Source: Desulfocorpusculum sp964414345
GTDB taxonomy: Bacteria > Desulfobacterota > Desulfocorpusculales > Desulfocorpusculum
NCBI GenBank assembly: GCA_964414345.1
Contig: CAYPWF010000006.1
Span: forward strand, 25,280-89,279
Length of the DNA: 64,000 bases
Direction of reading: 5' to 3'
Every line of letters begins with the position of its first letter. Position 1 is the first letter of the stretch. Positions 7,467 through 16,558 of this stretch are shown here, piece after piece. Below the pieces are notes generated by a model. It saw nothing but the letters and a program-made list of their open reading frames with translations, was not told where the DNA came from and ran no database searches. A program made the translations under genes and the position numbers.

Positions 7467-7817
7467 ATGCGTTACCGTTGGGACCTGGGGTTCGTGGCGT
7501 GGCTCCTGATGCGCATCTCGGGGGTGCTGATAGTGGTTTTTCTCTTGATGCACCTTTTTGTGCTGAGCCACTTGGGGCTGGGCAAGGAGGCCTTCGAGGG
7601 ATTCCTGTTTGTGAGGCTGGCTGATCAGCCTCTCAACAAACTCCTGGAGCTGGGGCTCATAGGCTGCTTGCTCTTCCATGGCTTGAACGGTATCCGCATC
7701 TGCCTGGTGGATTTTGCAGGCGGAGTGTTTGTGCAGAAGAAACTCTTTTGGGCGGCGGTGGGCATAGGCGCTGCCATATTTGTGGCGGCAGCAATTCCCG
7801 TATTATCCCACCTGTGA
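7467..7817 (+). CDS. sdhC: Succinate dehydrogenase/fumarate reductase membrane anchor (SdhC)
   Basis: A 116-residue membrane protein with three hydrophobic helices (about 10-35, 56-80 and 89-113). It holds candidate haem-b ligand histidines at MHLFVLSH and LFHGLNGIR. With the next gene it would form the anchor that binds quinone and haem and holds the SdhAB catalytic part on the inner face of the cytoplasmic membrane. It precedes sdhD by 13 bases in an sdhCDAB order. SD AAGGAGG lies just upstream of the ATG. Confidence 0.88.
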   Translation: MRYRWDLGFVAWLLMRISGVLIVVFLLMHLFVLSHLGLGKEAFEGFLFVRLADQPLNKLLELGLIGCLLFHGLNGIRICLVDFAGGVFVQKKLFWAAVGIGAAIFVAAAIPVLSHL

Positions 7818-7830
7818 TGGAGGAGATCTC

Positions 7831-8196
7831 ATGAGGGCCGATCAGGGAATCCAAAGCGGCGGGGCCATTCACTGGTTTTTGCAAAGGGTGACAGGGATCT
7901 GTCTGGTGGTGCTAATAGCAGTCCACACGCTCATAGCACACTATACGGTACCGCAGGGGGGGCTCAGTTACGAGTGGGTGGCCAGCAGGATGGCTTATCC
8001 CCTCTGGAAGCTTTTCTACCTTTTCTTCCTTCTTTTGTGCATATATCACGGCTTAAACGGCATCTGGATGATAGCCCAGGATTATGTGCACAGAGGTGGC
8101 TGGCGGGTGGCCATCTTGGGGGCCCTCTTGATGTTGGGTCTCCTGATGGGGAGCTTGGGGGGGCTGACCATCATTCCTTTTGGGACAAAGGCCTGA
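7831..8196 (+). CDS. sdhD: Succinate dehydrogenase/fumarate reductase membrane anchor (SdhD)
   Basis: A 121-residue anchor subunit with three hydrophobic segments (about 15-36, 53-77 and 87-113). It carries candidate haem histidines in AVHTLIAHY and IYHGLNGIW. The HGLNGI block is shared with SdhC at a comparable place, so the two anchors look like relatives. ATG at 7831 follows GGAGGAGAT and gives the expected length; a longer in-frame start lies inside sdhC. The flavoprotein gene follows 65 bases downstream. Confidence 0.87.
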   Translation: MRADQGIQSGGAIHWFLQRVTGICLVVLIAVHTLIAHYTVPQGGLSYEWVASRMAYPLWKLFYLFFLLLCIYHGLNGIWMIAQDYVHRGGWRVAILGALLMLGLLMGSLGGLTIIPFGTKA

Positions 8197-8261
8197 GATC
8201 CAGGAGATTTTGAGTCACTGTGCCACGGGTCCTGGGTCTTTTGGACGAAGAAGGGGGAATT

Positions 8262-10004
8262 ATGAGACCGATTGAAGTGCATCGTCATGACGTTGTGATA
8301 GTGGGTGCAGGGCTGGCCGGACTTTTTGCGGGCCTGCACACCAGCCGGGAGTTTGACACTGCCGTGGTGAGCAAAGTTTATCCCATCAGATCTCATTCCG
8401 GAGCGGCTCAGGGAGGTTGTGCCGCTTCCCTTGGGAACATGATGGAAGACAGATGGGAATGGCACATGTACGACACCGTGCGTGGGAGCGACTACCTGGG
8501 AGATCAGGATGCCCAGGAGATCCTGTGCAGAGAGGCCCCTCTGGTGATCTACGAGTGCGAGCACCTGGGGGTTCCCTTCTCTCGAACTCCCGAAGGGAAG
8601 ATCTCACAAAGGCCCTTTGGAGGGCATTTCAGCGAGTTTGGAAAAGGGCCGCAAAAAAGGGCCTGCCACGCCGCGGATCGCACCGGGCATGTGCAGCTTC
8701 ACACCCTTTACGAGACCTGTGTAAAACAGGATGTCCGATTTTACAGCGAATTTTTCACATTACAGCTTATCTTCACCGATAACGGGGCCTGCAGGGGCAT
8801 AGTGGCATGGGACCTGAGGCGGGGGGGGCTTCATGTTTTCCACGCAAAGGCCGTGCTCCTGGCCACAGGAGGCTATGCCAGGGCCTGGAAAGTGACCTCC
8901 AACTCCCATGCCAACACAGGCGACGGCCTGAGCCTGGTGCTCAGGGCCGGGCTTCCTTTGGAGGACATGGAATTTGTGCAGTTCCACCCCACCGGACTCT
9001 ATCCCTCCGGGATCCTGGTCACCGAGGGGGCCAGAGGGGAGGGGGGGTACCTCCTCAATGACAAAGGCGAGAGGTTCATGGAGCGCTACGCCCCCCAGAA
9101 GATGGAACTGGCCCCCAGGGACGTGGTCTCCAGATCCATCCAGACTGAGATAGACGAGGGGAGGGGCATCGGGGGCAAGAACCTGGTGCACTTGGATGTG
9201 CGACACCTGGGGGAGGCCAAAATAATGGAAGCCCTGCCCCAGATTCATGAGCTGGCCCTCAAGTTTACGGGAGTGGACTGTATGAAAGAACCCATTCCCA
9301 TTCTTCCCACAGCCCATTATTCCATGGGAGGAATCCCAACGGATACAGAGACCCACGTACTGAGAAACAGCGCCGGTGAGATTGTGGAAGGGCTCTTTGC
9401 AGCCGGTGAGTGCGCTTGCGTCTCAACTCACGGAGCCAACCGCCTTGGCACCAACTCCACGCTGGAATGCTGTGTTTTCGGAAGAAGGGCAGGTATTTCC
9501 ATGCTGAAATACTTGAGGGAGGATCCCTGTCTGCCGGATCTGCCCCAGGATGCAGCCGAACCGGCCAGGCAGAGGGTGCAGGGCCTGCTGGAAGCCAAAG
9601 GCAGCGAGTCGGCTGCCGAGATACGGGAGATACTCCAGAGCACCATGACCGAGAAGATGGGCATATTCAGGCGGGAAGAGACCATGAAGAAATCCCTCTC
9701 TACGGTAAAGGAGCTACAGGAGAGGTACAAGAAAGTGGGGCTGCAGGACCGGGGTCTGGTGTTTAACACCGAGCTGATGGAAGCCATAGAGCTGGGGAGC
9801 ATGCTGGATTTCGTGGAACCCATCGTGGTGGGGGCCATAGCCCGAAAGGAGAGTCGGGGAGCACACTTCAGGAAGGACTACCCCCGAAGAGACGACCAGA
9901 ATTGGCTCAAGCACACCCTTGCTTGGAAAGAAGGGGACTCCATCAGGCTGGATTACAAGCCTGTGGTCATCACCAGGTTCCAGCCAGAGGAGAGGAAATA
10001 CTGA
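8262..10004 (+). CDS. sdhA: Succinate dehydrogenase/fumarate reductase flavoprotein subunit
   Basis: A 580-residue FAD subunit that oxidises succinate or reduces fumarate. The Rossmann motif VVIVGAGLAGLFAGL is at about residues 10-24. RSHSGAAQGGCAA near 46 includes the histidine that covalently binds FAD in this family. The capping-domain active-site blocks include HPTGLYPSG and PTAHYSMGGIPTD, and the C-terminal ESRGAHFRKDYPRRDD is typical. In a syntrophic or sulfate-reducing anaerobe the enzyme often runs as succinate oxidation driven by reverse electron transport, but direction cannot be read from sequence. ATG at 8262 has GGGGG at good spacing. Confidence 0.95.
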   Translation: MRPIEVHRHDVVIVGAGLAGLFAGLHTSREFDTAVVSKVYPIRSHSGAAQGGCAASLGNMMEDRWEWHMYDTVRGSDYLGDQDAQEILCREAPLVIYECEHLGVPFSRTPEGKISQRPFGGHFSEFGKGPQKRACHAADRTGHVQLHTLYETCVKQDVRFYSEFFTLQLIFTDNGACRGIVAWDLRRGGLHVFHAKAVLLATGGYARAWKVTSNSHANTGDGLSLVLRAGLPLEDMEFVQFHPTGLYPSGILVTEGARGEGGYLLNDKGERFMERYAPQKMELAPRDVVSRSIQTEIDEGRGIGGKNLVHLDVRHLGEAKIMEALPQIHELALKFTGVDCMKEPIPILPTAHYSMGGIPTDTETHVLRNSAGEIVEGLFAAGECACVSTHGANRLGTNSTLECCVFGRRAGISMLKYLREDPCLPDLPQDAAEPARQRVQGLLEAKGSESAAEIREILQSTMTEKMGIFRREETMKKSLSTVKELQERYKKVGLQDRGLVFNTELMEAIELGSMLDFVEPIVVGAIARKESRGAHFRKDYPRRDDQNWLKHTLAWKEGDSIRLDYKPVVITRFQPEERKY

Positions 10005-10059
10005 TTTTAACCCCGCGCAGACAGGGCCTGATCAACCCCTGCCTTTCTGGAGGATGGAA

Positions 10060-10758
10060 ATGATTAGAACATTCAGGATCTTCAGGTTTGACCCCGAGAA
10101 GGATAAAGAGCCCAGATACAGGGAATATCAGGTGGAATGCCCCAAAGGCTCCACGGTGCTGGACGCCCTCAATGAGATCAAGTGGCGTCAGGACGGCACC
10201 CTCTCATACAGGCGCTCCTGCCGTCACGGTATATGCGGCTCTTGCGCCATGACCATTAACGGAAAAAATAACTTGGCCTGCGAGTCGCAGGTGGAGACCT
10301 TAAAAGGGGTGATTTGGGTGGAGCCGCTTAGATCCTTTCCCATCATCAAAGATCTTATAGTGGACATGGAGCCCTTCTATGAGAGGCTCAAGGCAGTGAA
10401 GCCCTATTTCATAGCCGGTACTCCCCCTACAGACAAGGAGAGGCTTCAGAGCCCGGAGCAAAGAAAGCTTTTGGACGGCTCTTATGAGTGCATTCTTTGC
10501 GGATGCTGTACATCCTCCTGCCCGTCATATTGGGCGGACAAGGACTTTCTGGGACCTGCCGCACTTCTTAAGGCATACAGGTTTGTTTTTGACTCCAGGG
10601 ACGAAGGCACCCAGGAACGTCTCGTGATTTTGGACAACAAGCACGGGCTCTGGAGATGCCATACCATATTCAACTGTGCAGAGGCCTGTCCCAAGGGTCT
10701 TAACCCAACCTGGGCCATCGGGAAGCTTAAACAGAAGGTGATAAGGGAGAAGTTCTGA
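10060..10758 (+). CDS. sdhB: Succinate dehydrogenase/fumarate reductase iron-sulfur subunit
   Basis: A 232-residue electron-transfer subunit with three clusters. The [2Fe-2S] cysteines are in SCRHGICGSCAM near residue 55-66 and the later NNLAC. The [4Fe-4S] and [3Fe-4S] motifs are CILCGCCTSSCP near 146 and CHTIFNCAEACPKG near 200. It carries electrons from FAD in SdhA to quinone in SdhCD. The start is ATG at 10060, six bases after GGAGG; an ATG two codons upstream is also possible. It ends the sdhCDAB set and is followed by sucC after 40 bases. Confidence 0.94.
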   Translation: MIRTFRIFRFDPEKDKEPRYREYQVECPKGSTVLDALNEIKWRQDGTLSYRRSCRHGICGSCAMTINGKNNLACESQVETLKGVIWVEPLRSFPIIKDLIVDMEPFYERLKAVKPYFIAGTPPTDKERLQSPEQRKLLDGSYECILCGCCTSSCPSYWADKDFLGPAALLKAYRFVFDSRDEGTQERLVILDNKHGLWRCHTIFNCAEACPKGLNPTWAIGKLKQKVIREKF

Positions 10759-10798
10759 GCCTTGGTGAAAGGCCGTCAAAAACAAGGCGGTGGGATGC

Positions 10799-11962
10799 AT
10801 GAATATACACGAGTATCAGGCCAAGGAGATCTTGAGAAATTACGGTATCAAGACCCCCAGGGGAAAGACTGTAACAACCCCCCAGGGGGCTGTTGAGGCT
10901 GCCTTGGATTTGGGAGGAGAGGGCTGGGTCCTCAAGGCCCAGATTCATGCGGGTGGAAGGGGGAAAGGGGGAGGGATTCGAAAGGCAGGCAGCCTCCAAG
11001 AGGTTGAAAAACAGGCTTCCTCTCTGCTGGGCAAGAAGCTTGTGACCCCCCAGACCGGTCCTGAAGGCAAGCTGGTGCGAAAGCTTCTTGTGGAAGAGCA
11101 GATTGGCATCCAGGCAGAGCTTTATGCAGGAGTCATTTTGGACAGGTCTTCGGGCCAGGCGGTGCTTCTCGCCAGTGGATCCGGGGGAATGGAGATAGAG
11201 GCCCTGGCCTGGGAGCGTCCGGAAGCAATTTGCCGTCAAAGCCTCGAGCCTTGGGGGGAGCTTCCAGCTCACCGGGCCAGGAGTGTGTGTTTTGAGCTGG
11301 GAGTCGCCAATGAGGTTAGGCCCGGACTTCAGGAGACTCTGCAGGCCCTTTGCAGAGCCTTTTACCAGGAGGACTGCACGCTGGCAGAAATAAATCCTCT
11401 GGTGATTACAACCTCGGGGGAAGTCCTCGCCCTGGACGCCAAGATGAACCTGGACGAGAATGCCGCCTTCAGGCATCCTGCTTGGGCGGATCTGAGGGAC
11501 CCTGAGGAGGAAGATCCTCTGGAGCTGGAGGCAGCCCGTTACGGGCTTAGTTACGTCAAGTTGAACGGGACCATCGGATGCATGGTAAACGGAGCCGGTC
11601 TGGCCATGGCTACCATGGACGTGATCAAGGGGATGGGGGAGGAGCCCGCCAATTTTCTGGACGTAGGAGGGGGGGTCAACGAGGAGGCAGTGGCCCAGGC
11701 CTTCAGGATTCTGATGTTGGAGCCCAGAGTAAAGGTTGTGCTGGTGAACATATTCGGCGGGATAGTGAGGGGGGATGTGATAGCCAAGGGCATCACTTCA
11801 GCTGCCTCCAAAATGGAGGTGCGAGTCCCCTTGGTGGTGCGTTTGGCAGGGACCCATGCCCGGGAGGGAAAAGAAATACTGCAAAGCAGCGGGCTCAGAA
11901 TACAGGCGGCCGATACCATGAGGGAGGCGGCTCAGCTTGCGGTTGCCTTGGGGAGGTCTTGA
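10799..11962 (+). CDS. sucC: Succinate-CoA ligase (ADP/GDP-forming) beta subunit
   Basis: A 387-residue ATP-grasp subunit that forms or uses succinyl-CoA. It opens with the family hallmark MNIHEYQAKEIL, contains AQIHAGGRGKGGG near residue 45, the ECTLAEINPLV-equivalent DCTLAEINPL near 198 and the C-terminal GGIVRGDVIAKGI near 320. ATG at 10799 matches the family start and has AAGGCGG in front. The stop overlaps the start of sucD by one base (TGATG), a sign of translational coupling. In this cluster it connects succinyl-CoA from the mutase to succinate for SdhAB and conserves energy as ATP or GTP. Confidence 0.95.
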   Translation: MNIHEYQAKEILRNYGIKTPRGKTVTTPQGAVEAALDLGGEGWVLKAQIHAGGRGKGGGIRKAGSLQEVEKQASSLLGKKLVTPQTGPEGKLVRKLLVEEQIGIQAELYAGVILDRSSGQAVLLASGSGGMEIEALAWERPEAICRQSLEPWGELPAHRARSVCFELGVANEVRPGLQETLQALCRAFYQEDCTLAEINPLVITTSGEVLALDAKMNLDENAAFRHPAWADLRDPEEEDPLELEAARYGLSYVKLNGTIGCMVNGAGLAMATMDVIKGMGEEPANFLDVGGGVNEEAVAQAFRILMLEPRVKVVLVNIFGGIVRGDVIAKGITSAASKMEVRVPLVVRLAGTHAREGKEILQSSGLRIQAADTMREAAQLAVALGRS

Positions 11963-12831
11963 TGGCGGTTCTGGTTGATGAAAAGACCCGGGTCGTGGTG
12001 CATGGAATAACCGGGAAGGAGGGTGGTTTCCACGCCAGGCAGTGCATCAATTACGGCACCAAAGTGGTAGCCGGGGTGACCCCGGGGAAAGGAGGCACTC
12101 TCTGGGAGGGGGTTCCGGTTTTTGACACTCTTTCCAGAGCAGTCAGAGAAACAGGAGCCAACACCTCTTTGATATTCGTGCCAGCCCCTTTTGCAGCGGA
12201 TTCAATTTTGGAGGCCATTGAAGAGGAGGTGCCCCTCATTGTCTGCATCACTGAAGGAATACCGGCCAGGGACATGCTCCAAGTGAAGGCCGCCTTGAGG
12301 TGCTCCAACAGCAGGCTGATAGGGCCCAATTGTCCAGGGGTGATTTCCCCGAACAAGGCCAAGGTGGGAATCATGCCCGGGGTTATCTTCCAGGAAGGGG
12401 CCGTGGGAGTAATTTCCAGAAGCGGTACTTTGACCTATGAAATAGTGGATCATTTGAGCCGAGGGGGTTTGGGTCAGTCCACCTGTGTGGGCATAGGAGG
12501 AGACCCCATAGTGGGAAGCTCCTTTGTGGACATCTTGCAGCTCTTTGCAAAGGACCCGCAAACCAAGGGGGTAGTGCTCATAGGTGAGATAGGCGGTAGC
12601 GCCGAGGAGGAGGCCGCACGTTTGGTAAGAGAAGGCTACCCCAAGCCGGTTGTAGCCTTTATAGCAGGTCAGAGCGCCCCGGCCGGCAAGCGCATGGGGC
12701 ATGCTGGAGCCATAATCTCGGGAGGCAGGGGCACTGCGTTGGAGAAGATGCGGGCTCTGGAGGAAGCTGGAATAGCTGTTGCCAAAACCCCGGAAAATGT
12801 TGCTGAGCTGGTAAGGAGCGCACTTAGCTGA
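11962..12831 (+). CDS. sucD: Succinate-CoA ligase alpha subunit
   Basis: A 289-residue CoA-binding subunit. The CoA-binding fold shows HGITGKEGGFHARQC near residue 15 and GVTPGKGG near 38. The phosphorylated histidine lies in KRMGHAGAIISGG near 246. SRLIGPNCPGVISP near 116 is the family signature. Its start overlaps the sucC stop, so equal amounts of both chains are expected. Its carboxyltransferase neighbour starts 22 bases downstream. Confidence 0.95.
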   Translation: MAVLVDEKTRVVVHGITGKEGGFHARQCINYGTKVVAGVTPGKGGTLWEGVPVFDTLSRAVRETGANTSLIFVPAPFAADSILEAIEEEVPLIVCITEGIPARDMLQVKAALRCSNSRLIGPNCPGVISPNKAKVGIMPGVIFQEGAVGVISRSGTLTYEIVDHLSRGGLGQSTCVGIGGDPIVGSSFVDILQLFAKDPQTKGVVLIGEIGGSAEEEAARLVREGYPKPVVAFIAGQSAPAGKRMGHAGAIISGGRGTALEKMRALEEAGIAVAKTPENVAELVRSALS

Positions 12832-12853
12832 AGGAGCCCAAGGGAGGTGGGGG

Positions 12854-14404
12854 ATGGAGCTCGAAGAGCATTACAAGAAGCTCAGAGCCATGAACGCGGA
12901 GGCAGAGCTGGGAGGAGGGCCGGAGCGTGTAGAAGCCCAGCATGCCAAAGGCAAGCTTACGGCCAGAGAGAGGGTGTACAAGCTGCTGGATCCGGGCAGC
13001 TTCGAGGAGTTCGACAAGTTCGTGGTGCACCGCTGTCATGAATTTGGCATGGACAAGAAGCGGATCCTGGGAGACGGGGTGGTGACGGGCTATGGGAAGA
13101 TCAATGGCAGGCCAGTCTTCGTTTTCTCCCAGGACTTCACGGTCTTCGGGGGGTCTCTCAGCGGCCCTTTTGGGGAAAAGGTTTGCAAGATCATGGACCT
13201 GGCCGTCAAGGCGGGATGCCCCGTTATCGGTCTGAACGACTCCGGTGGAGCCAGGATCCAGGAAGGTGTGGTGAGCCTGGCCAGCTACGGTGACATCTTC
13301 CTGAGAAACGTGCTCTGTTCAGGGGTGATCCCCCAGATCTCAGCCATCATGGGCCCGTGCGCAGGGGGCGCGGTGTATTCCCCGGCCCTTACTGACTTCA
13401 TCCTCATGGTGGACAATACCAGCTATTTGCATATCACCGGGCCTGAGGTGCTAAAGGCAGTAACCCACAGGGAGGTCACCAGCGAAGAACTCGGCGGAGC
13501 CAAAGTGCACACCCAAAGAAGCGGCGTGGCACATTTCGTGGACCCTGATGATGAGTCATGCCTCCAACGCATAAGGGAACTCCTGAGTTTCCTGCCACAA
13601 AACTACAGGGAGCATCCCCCCTGTGTGACTCCCAAGGATGATCCTGAAAGGGAGGATGATGCCCTACAGAGCATGGTTCCTGCAAACCCCAGGAAACCTT
13701 ACGACATAAAGAACGTGATCAGGGCTGTGGTGGACGATGGCTACTTTTTCGAGGTGCATGAGCAGTATGCCCGCAACATGGTGGTGGGATTTGCCAGGCT
13801 CAACGGTCATCCGGTGGGGATTGTGGCCAACCAGCCCATGCACCTTGCAGGCTGTATAGACGTGGATGCCTCCCTCAAGTGCTCCAGGTTCGTGCGCACA
13901 TGCGATTGCTTCAACGTGCCCCTTGTCACATTCGTGGATGTGCCGGGTTTTCTGCCGGCCATAGACCAGGAGGAGAGGGGCATCATAAAGCATGGAGCCA
14001 AGATCATTTTTGCCTATTCAGAGGCCACGGTCCCCAAGGTCACGGTGATCACCCGCAAGGCTTACGGCGGGGCCTATGACGTGATGTCCAGCAAGCACCT
14101 AAGGGGTGACATCAACTACGCCTTTCCCACAGCCGAGATAGCGGTCATGGGCCCTGAGGGGGCGGTGAACATAATCTTCAGGAGGGAGATCCAAAACGCC
14201 CAGGATGTTGAAAAGGAAAGGGAGCGCTTGGTGAAAGAATACAGGGAGACCATTGCCACTCCCTACCTGGCGGCCTCCCTGGGCTATATAGACGAGATCA
14301 TAGAACCCCGTCAAACAAGAAAGAAGCTTATAAAGGCTCTGGAACTCCTAAGGAACAAGGAAGACTTAAGACCCAAAAGGAAACATGCCAATATCCCCCT
14401 CTGA
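12854..14404 (+). CDS. mmdA: Acyl-CoA carboxylase/transcarboxylase carboxyltransferase subunit (MmdA-like)
   Basis: A 516-residue carboxyltransferase with two crotonase-like halves, about residues 1-260 and 270-516. It moves CO2 between methylmalonyl-CoA/propionyl-CoA and biotin. Visible blocks include GYGKINGRPVFVFSQDFTVFGGSL near 82, NDSGGARIQEGV near 128, ITGPEV near 195 and PGFLPAIDQEERGIIKHGAK near 372. The biotin carrier and any partner half are not in the cluster, so it could serve methylmalonyl-CoA:pyruvate transcarboxylase, a decarboxylase pump or propionyl-CoA carboxylase. The first is favoured by its neighbours, but this is inference. Confidence 0.92.
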   Translation: MELEEHYKKLRAMNAEAELGGGPERVEAQHAKGKLTARERVYKLLDPGSFEEFDKFVVHRCHEFGMDKKRILGDGVVTGYGKINGRPVFVFSQDFTVFGGSLSGPFGEKVCKIMDLAVKAGCPVIGLNDSGGARIQEGVVSLASYGDIFLRNVLCSGVIPQISAIMGPCAGGAVYSPALTDFILMVDNTSYLHITGPEVLKAVTHREVTSEELGGAKVHTQRSGVAHFVDPDDESCLQRIRELLSFLPQNYREHPPCVTPKDDPEREDDALQSMVPANPRKPYDIKNVIRAVVDDGYFFEVHEQYARNMVVGFARLNGHPVGIVANQPMHLAGCIDVDASLKCSRFVRTCDCFNVPLVTFVDVPGFLPAIDQEERGIIKHGAKIIFAYSEATVPKVTVITRKAYGGAYDVMSSKHLRGDINYAFPTAEIAVMGPEGAVNIIFRREIQNAQDVEKERERLVKEYRETIATPYLAASLGYIDEIIEPRQTRKKLIKALELLRNKEDLRPKRKHANIPL

Positions 14405-14446
14405 TGAGAAGGGCTTGAGGGGAAGGCTGGTTGAGAGGTGCAGGCC

Positions 14447-16123
14447 ATGTTCGACGAGAGGGCTCTGGAGGAACTGAAGGAAGCAGCCAAGAGGTGGGAG
14501 GAGTCCATAGCTGCGGCCCTAAGCAAGAGGCCTGAGCGCAAGGCGGCCTTTGTGAACACATCGGGAATCCCCATTGAGAGGGTTTATCTGCCCTGCCAGG
14601 TGCAGGGACTTGACTACCAGAGGGACCTGGGATTCCCGGGAAGTTTCCCCTTCACCCGGGGGGTGCAGCCCACAATGTACAGGGGGCAGTTTTGGACCAT
14701 GCGGCAGTACGCCGGCTTCGGCACTGCTGAGGAGTCCAACAAGCGCTACAGGTATCTCCTGGAGCAGGGACAGACCGGCCTGAGTGTGGCCTTTGATCTG
14801 CCCACGCAGATAGGTTACGACTCAGACCATCCCAGCGCCTTCGGGGAAGTGGGCAAGGTGGGGGTGGCCATAGACTCCATAGAGGACATGAAGATTCTCT
14901 TCGAAGGGATCCCCCTGGACAAGGTGAGCACTTCCATGACCATCAATGCTCCTGCCGCCATATTGCTGGCCATGTACTTGGCAGTGGCCCAAGAACAGGG
15001 GGTGGGGGGGGGGCAGCTAAACGGAACCATCCAAAACGACATCCTAAAGGAGTATACCTCCAGGGGAACTTACATATTCCCCCCGGAGCCCTCCATGCGG
15101 ATAGTGACGGATATTTTTTCCTTTTGCTCCAAAGAAGTCCCCAACTGGAACACCATCAGCATCAGCGGGTACCACATGAGGGAGGCCGGCTGCACTGCTG
15201 TGCAGGAAGTGGCCTTCACCCTGGCAAACGGAATCGCCTACGTGGAGGCCGGCCTAAAGGCTGGCTTGGATGTGGATCAGTTCGGACCCAGGTTGGCTTT
15301 CTTCTTTTGCTGCCATTTGGACTTCTTCGAGGAGGTGGCTAAATTCAGGGCTGCCAGGAGGCTCTGGGCCAGGATCATGAGGGAAAGGTTCAAGGCCAAG
15401 AACCCCCGCTCTTGGATGTTGCGCTTCCACACTCAGACCGCGGGCTGCACGCTCACGGCCCAGCAGCCCAAAAACAATATTGTTAGAGTGGCCTATCAGG
15501 CCATGGCAGCGGTCTTGGGGGGTACCCAATCCCTGCACACCAACTCCATGGACGAGGCCCTGGCCCTCCCCACAGAGGAGGCTGTTCAGATAGCCCTTCG
15601 CACCCAGCAGCTTTTGGCACACGAGTTCGGGGTGGCGGACACGGTGGACCCAATGGGAGGCTCCTTCTACGTTGAGAGGCTCACCGACGAGATAGAGGAA
15701 AGGGCCATGGATTATATCCGTAAGATAGACGAGATGGGAGGCTCGCCTCGGGCCATAGAAATGGGCTTCATTCAGAAAGAGATCCAGGAGGCGGCCTACA
15801 CCTATCAAAAGGAGATAGAAAGCGGGGAGCGTGTTGTGGTAGGGGTGAATCGCTTCCAGGTTCAGGAGCCTCCTTTCAAGGGGATTCTGCGGGTGGATCC
15901 GGCAGTCAGACAAAGGCAGGTGGAGCGCCTGGAGAGGATCCGAAAGCACAGAGAGGCCGGAAAGGTGGGTCGGGCCCTTGAAGCTCTTCACAAGGCGGCC
16001 CAGTCCACCGAAAACATCCTGCCCCACATCCTGGAGGCTGTTAGAGCTCAAGCCACCCTGGGGGAGATCTGTGATGTGTTGAGGGATGTTTTCGGTGAAT
16101 ACCAGGCATCTGTGAGCATTTGA
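14447..16123 (+). CDS. Methylmalonyl-CoA mutase, large (TIM-barrel) chain
   Basis: A 558-residue chain with the CoA-binding TIM barrel of methylmalonyl-CoA mutase. Marker blocks are PGSFPFTRGVQPTMYRG near residue 65, FGTAEESNKRYRYLLEQGQTGLSVAFDLPTQ spread over 88-118, GYHMREAGC near 242, and HTQTAGCTLTAQQP near 326. The B12-binding domain is absent and is encoded by the next gene, as in many anaerobes. ATG at 14447 is preferred; GTG at 14438 is also possible. It rearranges methylmalonyl-CoA and succinyl-CoA, the central step of this operon. Confidence 0.94.
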   Translation: MFDERALEELKEAAKRWEESIAAALSKRPERKAAFVNTSGIPIERVYLPCQVQGLDYQRDLGFPGSFPFTRGVQPTMYRGQFWTMRQYAGFGTAEESNKRYRYLLEQGQTGLSVAFDLPTQIGYDSDHPSAFGEVGKVGVAIDSIEDMKILFEGIPLDKVSTSMTINAPAAILLAMYLAVAQEQGVGGGQLNGTIQNDILKEYTSRGTYIFPPEPSMRIVTDIFSFCSKEVPNWNTISISGYHMREAGCTAVQEVAFTLANGIAYVEAGLKAGLDVDQFGPRLAFFFCCHLDFFEEVAKFRAARRLWARIMRERFKAKNPRSWMLRFHTQTAGCTLTAQQPKNNIVRVAYQAMAAVLGGTQSLHTNSMDEALALPTEEAVQIALRTQQLLAHEFGVADTVDPMGGSFYVERLTDEIEERAMDYIRKIDEMGGSPRAIEMGFIQKEIQEAAYTYQKEIESGERVVVGVNRFQVQEPPFKGILRVDPAVRQRQVERLERIRKHREAGKVGRALEALHKAAQSTENILPHILEAVRAQATLGEICDVLRDVFGEYQASVSI

Positions 16124-16135
16124 GGAGGTCGCGTC

Positions 16136-16543
16136 ATGACGGCTTCGAGAAGGATTCGGGTTCTTGTGGCCAAGCCTGGCTTGGACGGGCATGACCGGGG
16201 CGCCAAGGTGCTGGCTAGGGCCCTTAGGGACGCTGGTATGGAAGTGATCTACACCGGCATAAGGCAGAGTCCGGAGCAGGTGGTAAACGCCGTGATCCAG
16301 GAAGACGTGGATGTGTTATGCCTGAGCAGCCTCTCGGGAGCCCACGATTACCTTTTCCCTCGTATAATGGAGCTGCTCCAAGAGAAGGGGGCCCCGGATG
16401 TGCTGGTGCTGGGAGGAGGTATAATACCTGAGGAAGATGTCCAGGCTCTCAAAGATGCTGGCATAGCAGGTATTTTCGGCCCAGGCTCTTTCACCAAAGA
16501 CATAGTGAAGTTCATCCAGGAGAACGTGCGGCAGAGAACCTAG
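16136..16543 (+). CDS. Methylmalonyl-CoA mutase, small B12-binding chain
   Basis: A 135-residue cobalamin-binding domain with the diagnostic DGHDRGAKV (D-x-H-x-x-G, residues about 18-26), the SSLSGAH block near 64 and the GGGIIPEEDV glycine block near 93. The histidine replaces the lower axial base of B12. It follows the large chain by 12 bases and completes the two-chain mutase. Length fits the stand-alone form found in archaea and many anaerobic bacteria. Confidence 0.95.
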   Translation: MTASRRIRVLVAKPGLDGHDRGAKVLARALRDAGMEVIYTGIRQSPEQVVNAVIQEDVDVLCLSSLSGAHDYLFPRIMELLQEKGAPDVLVLGGGIIPEEDVQALKDAGIAGIFGPGSFTKDIVKFIQENVRQRT

Positions 16544-16558
16544 CACAAGGAGATCCGC

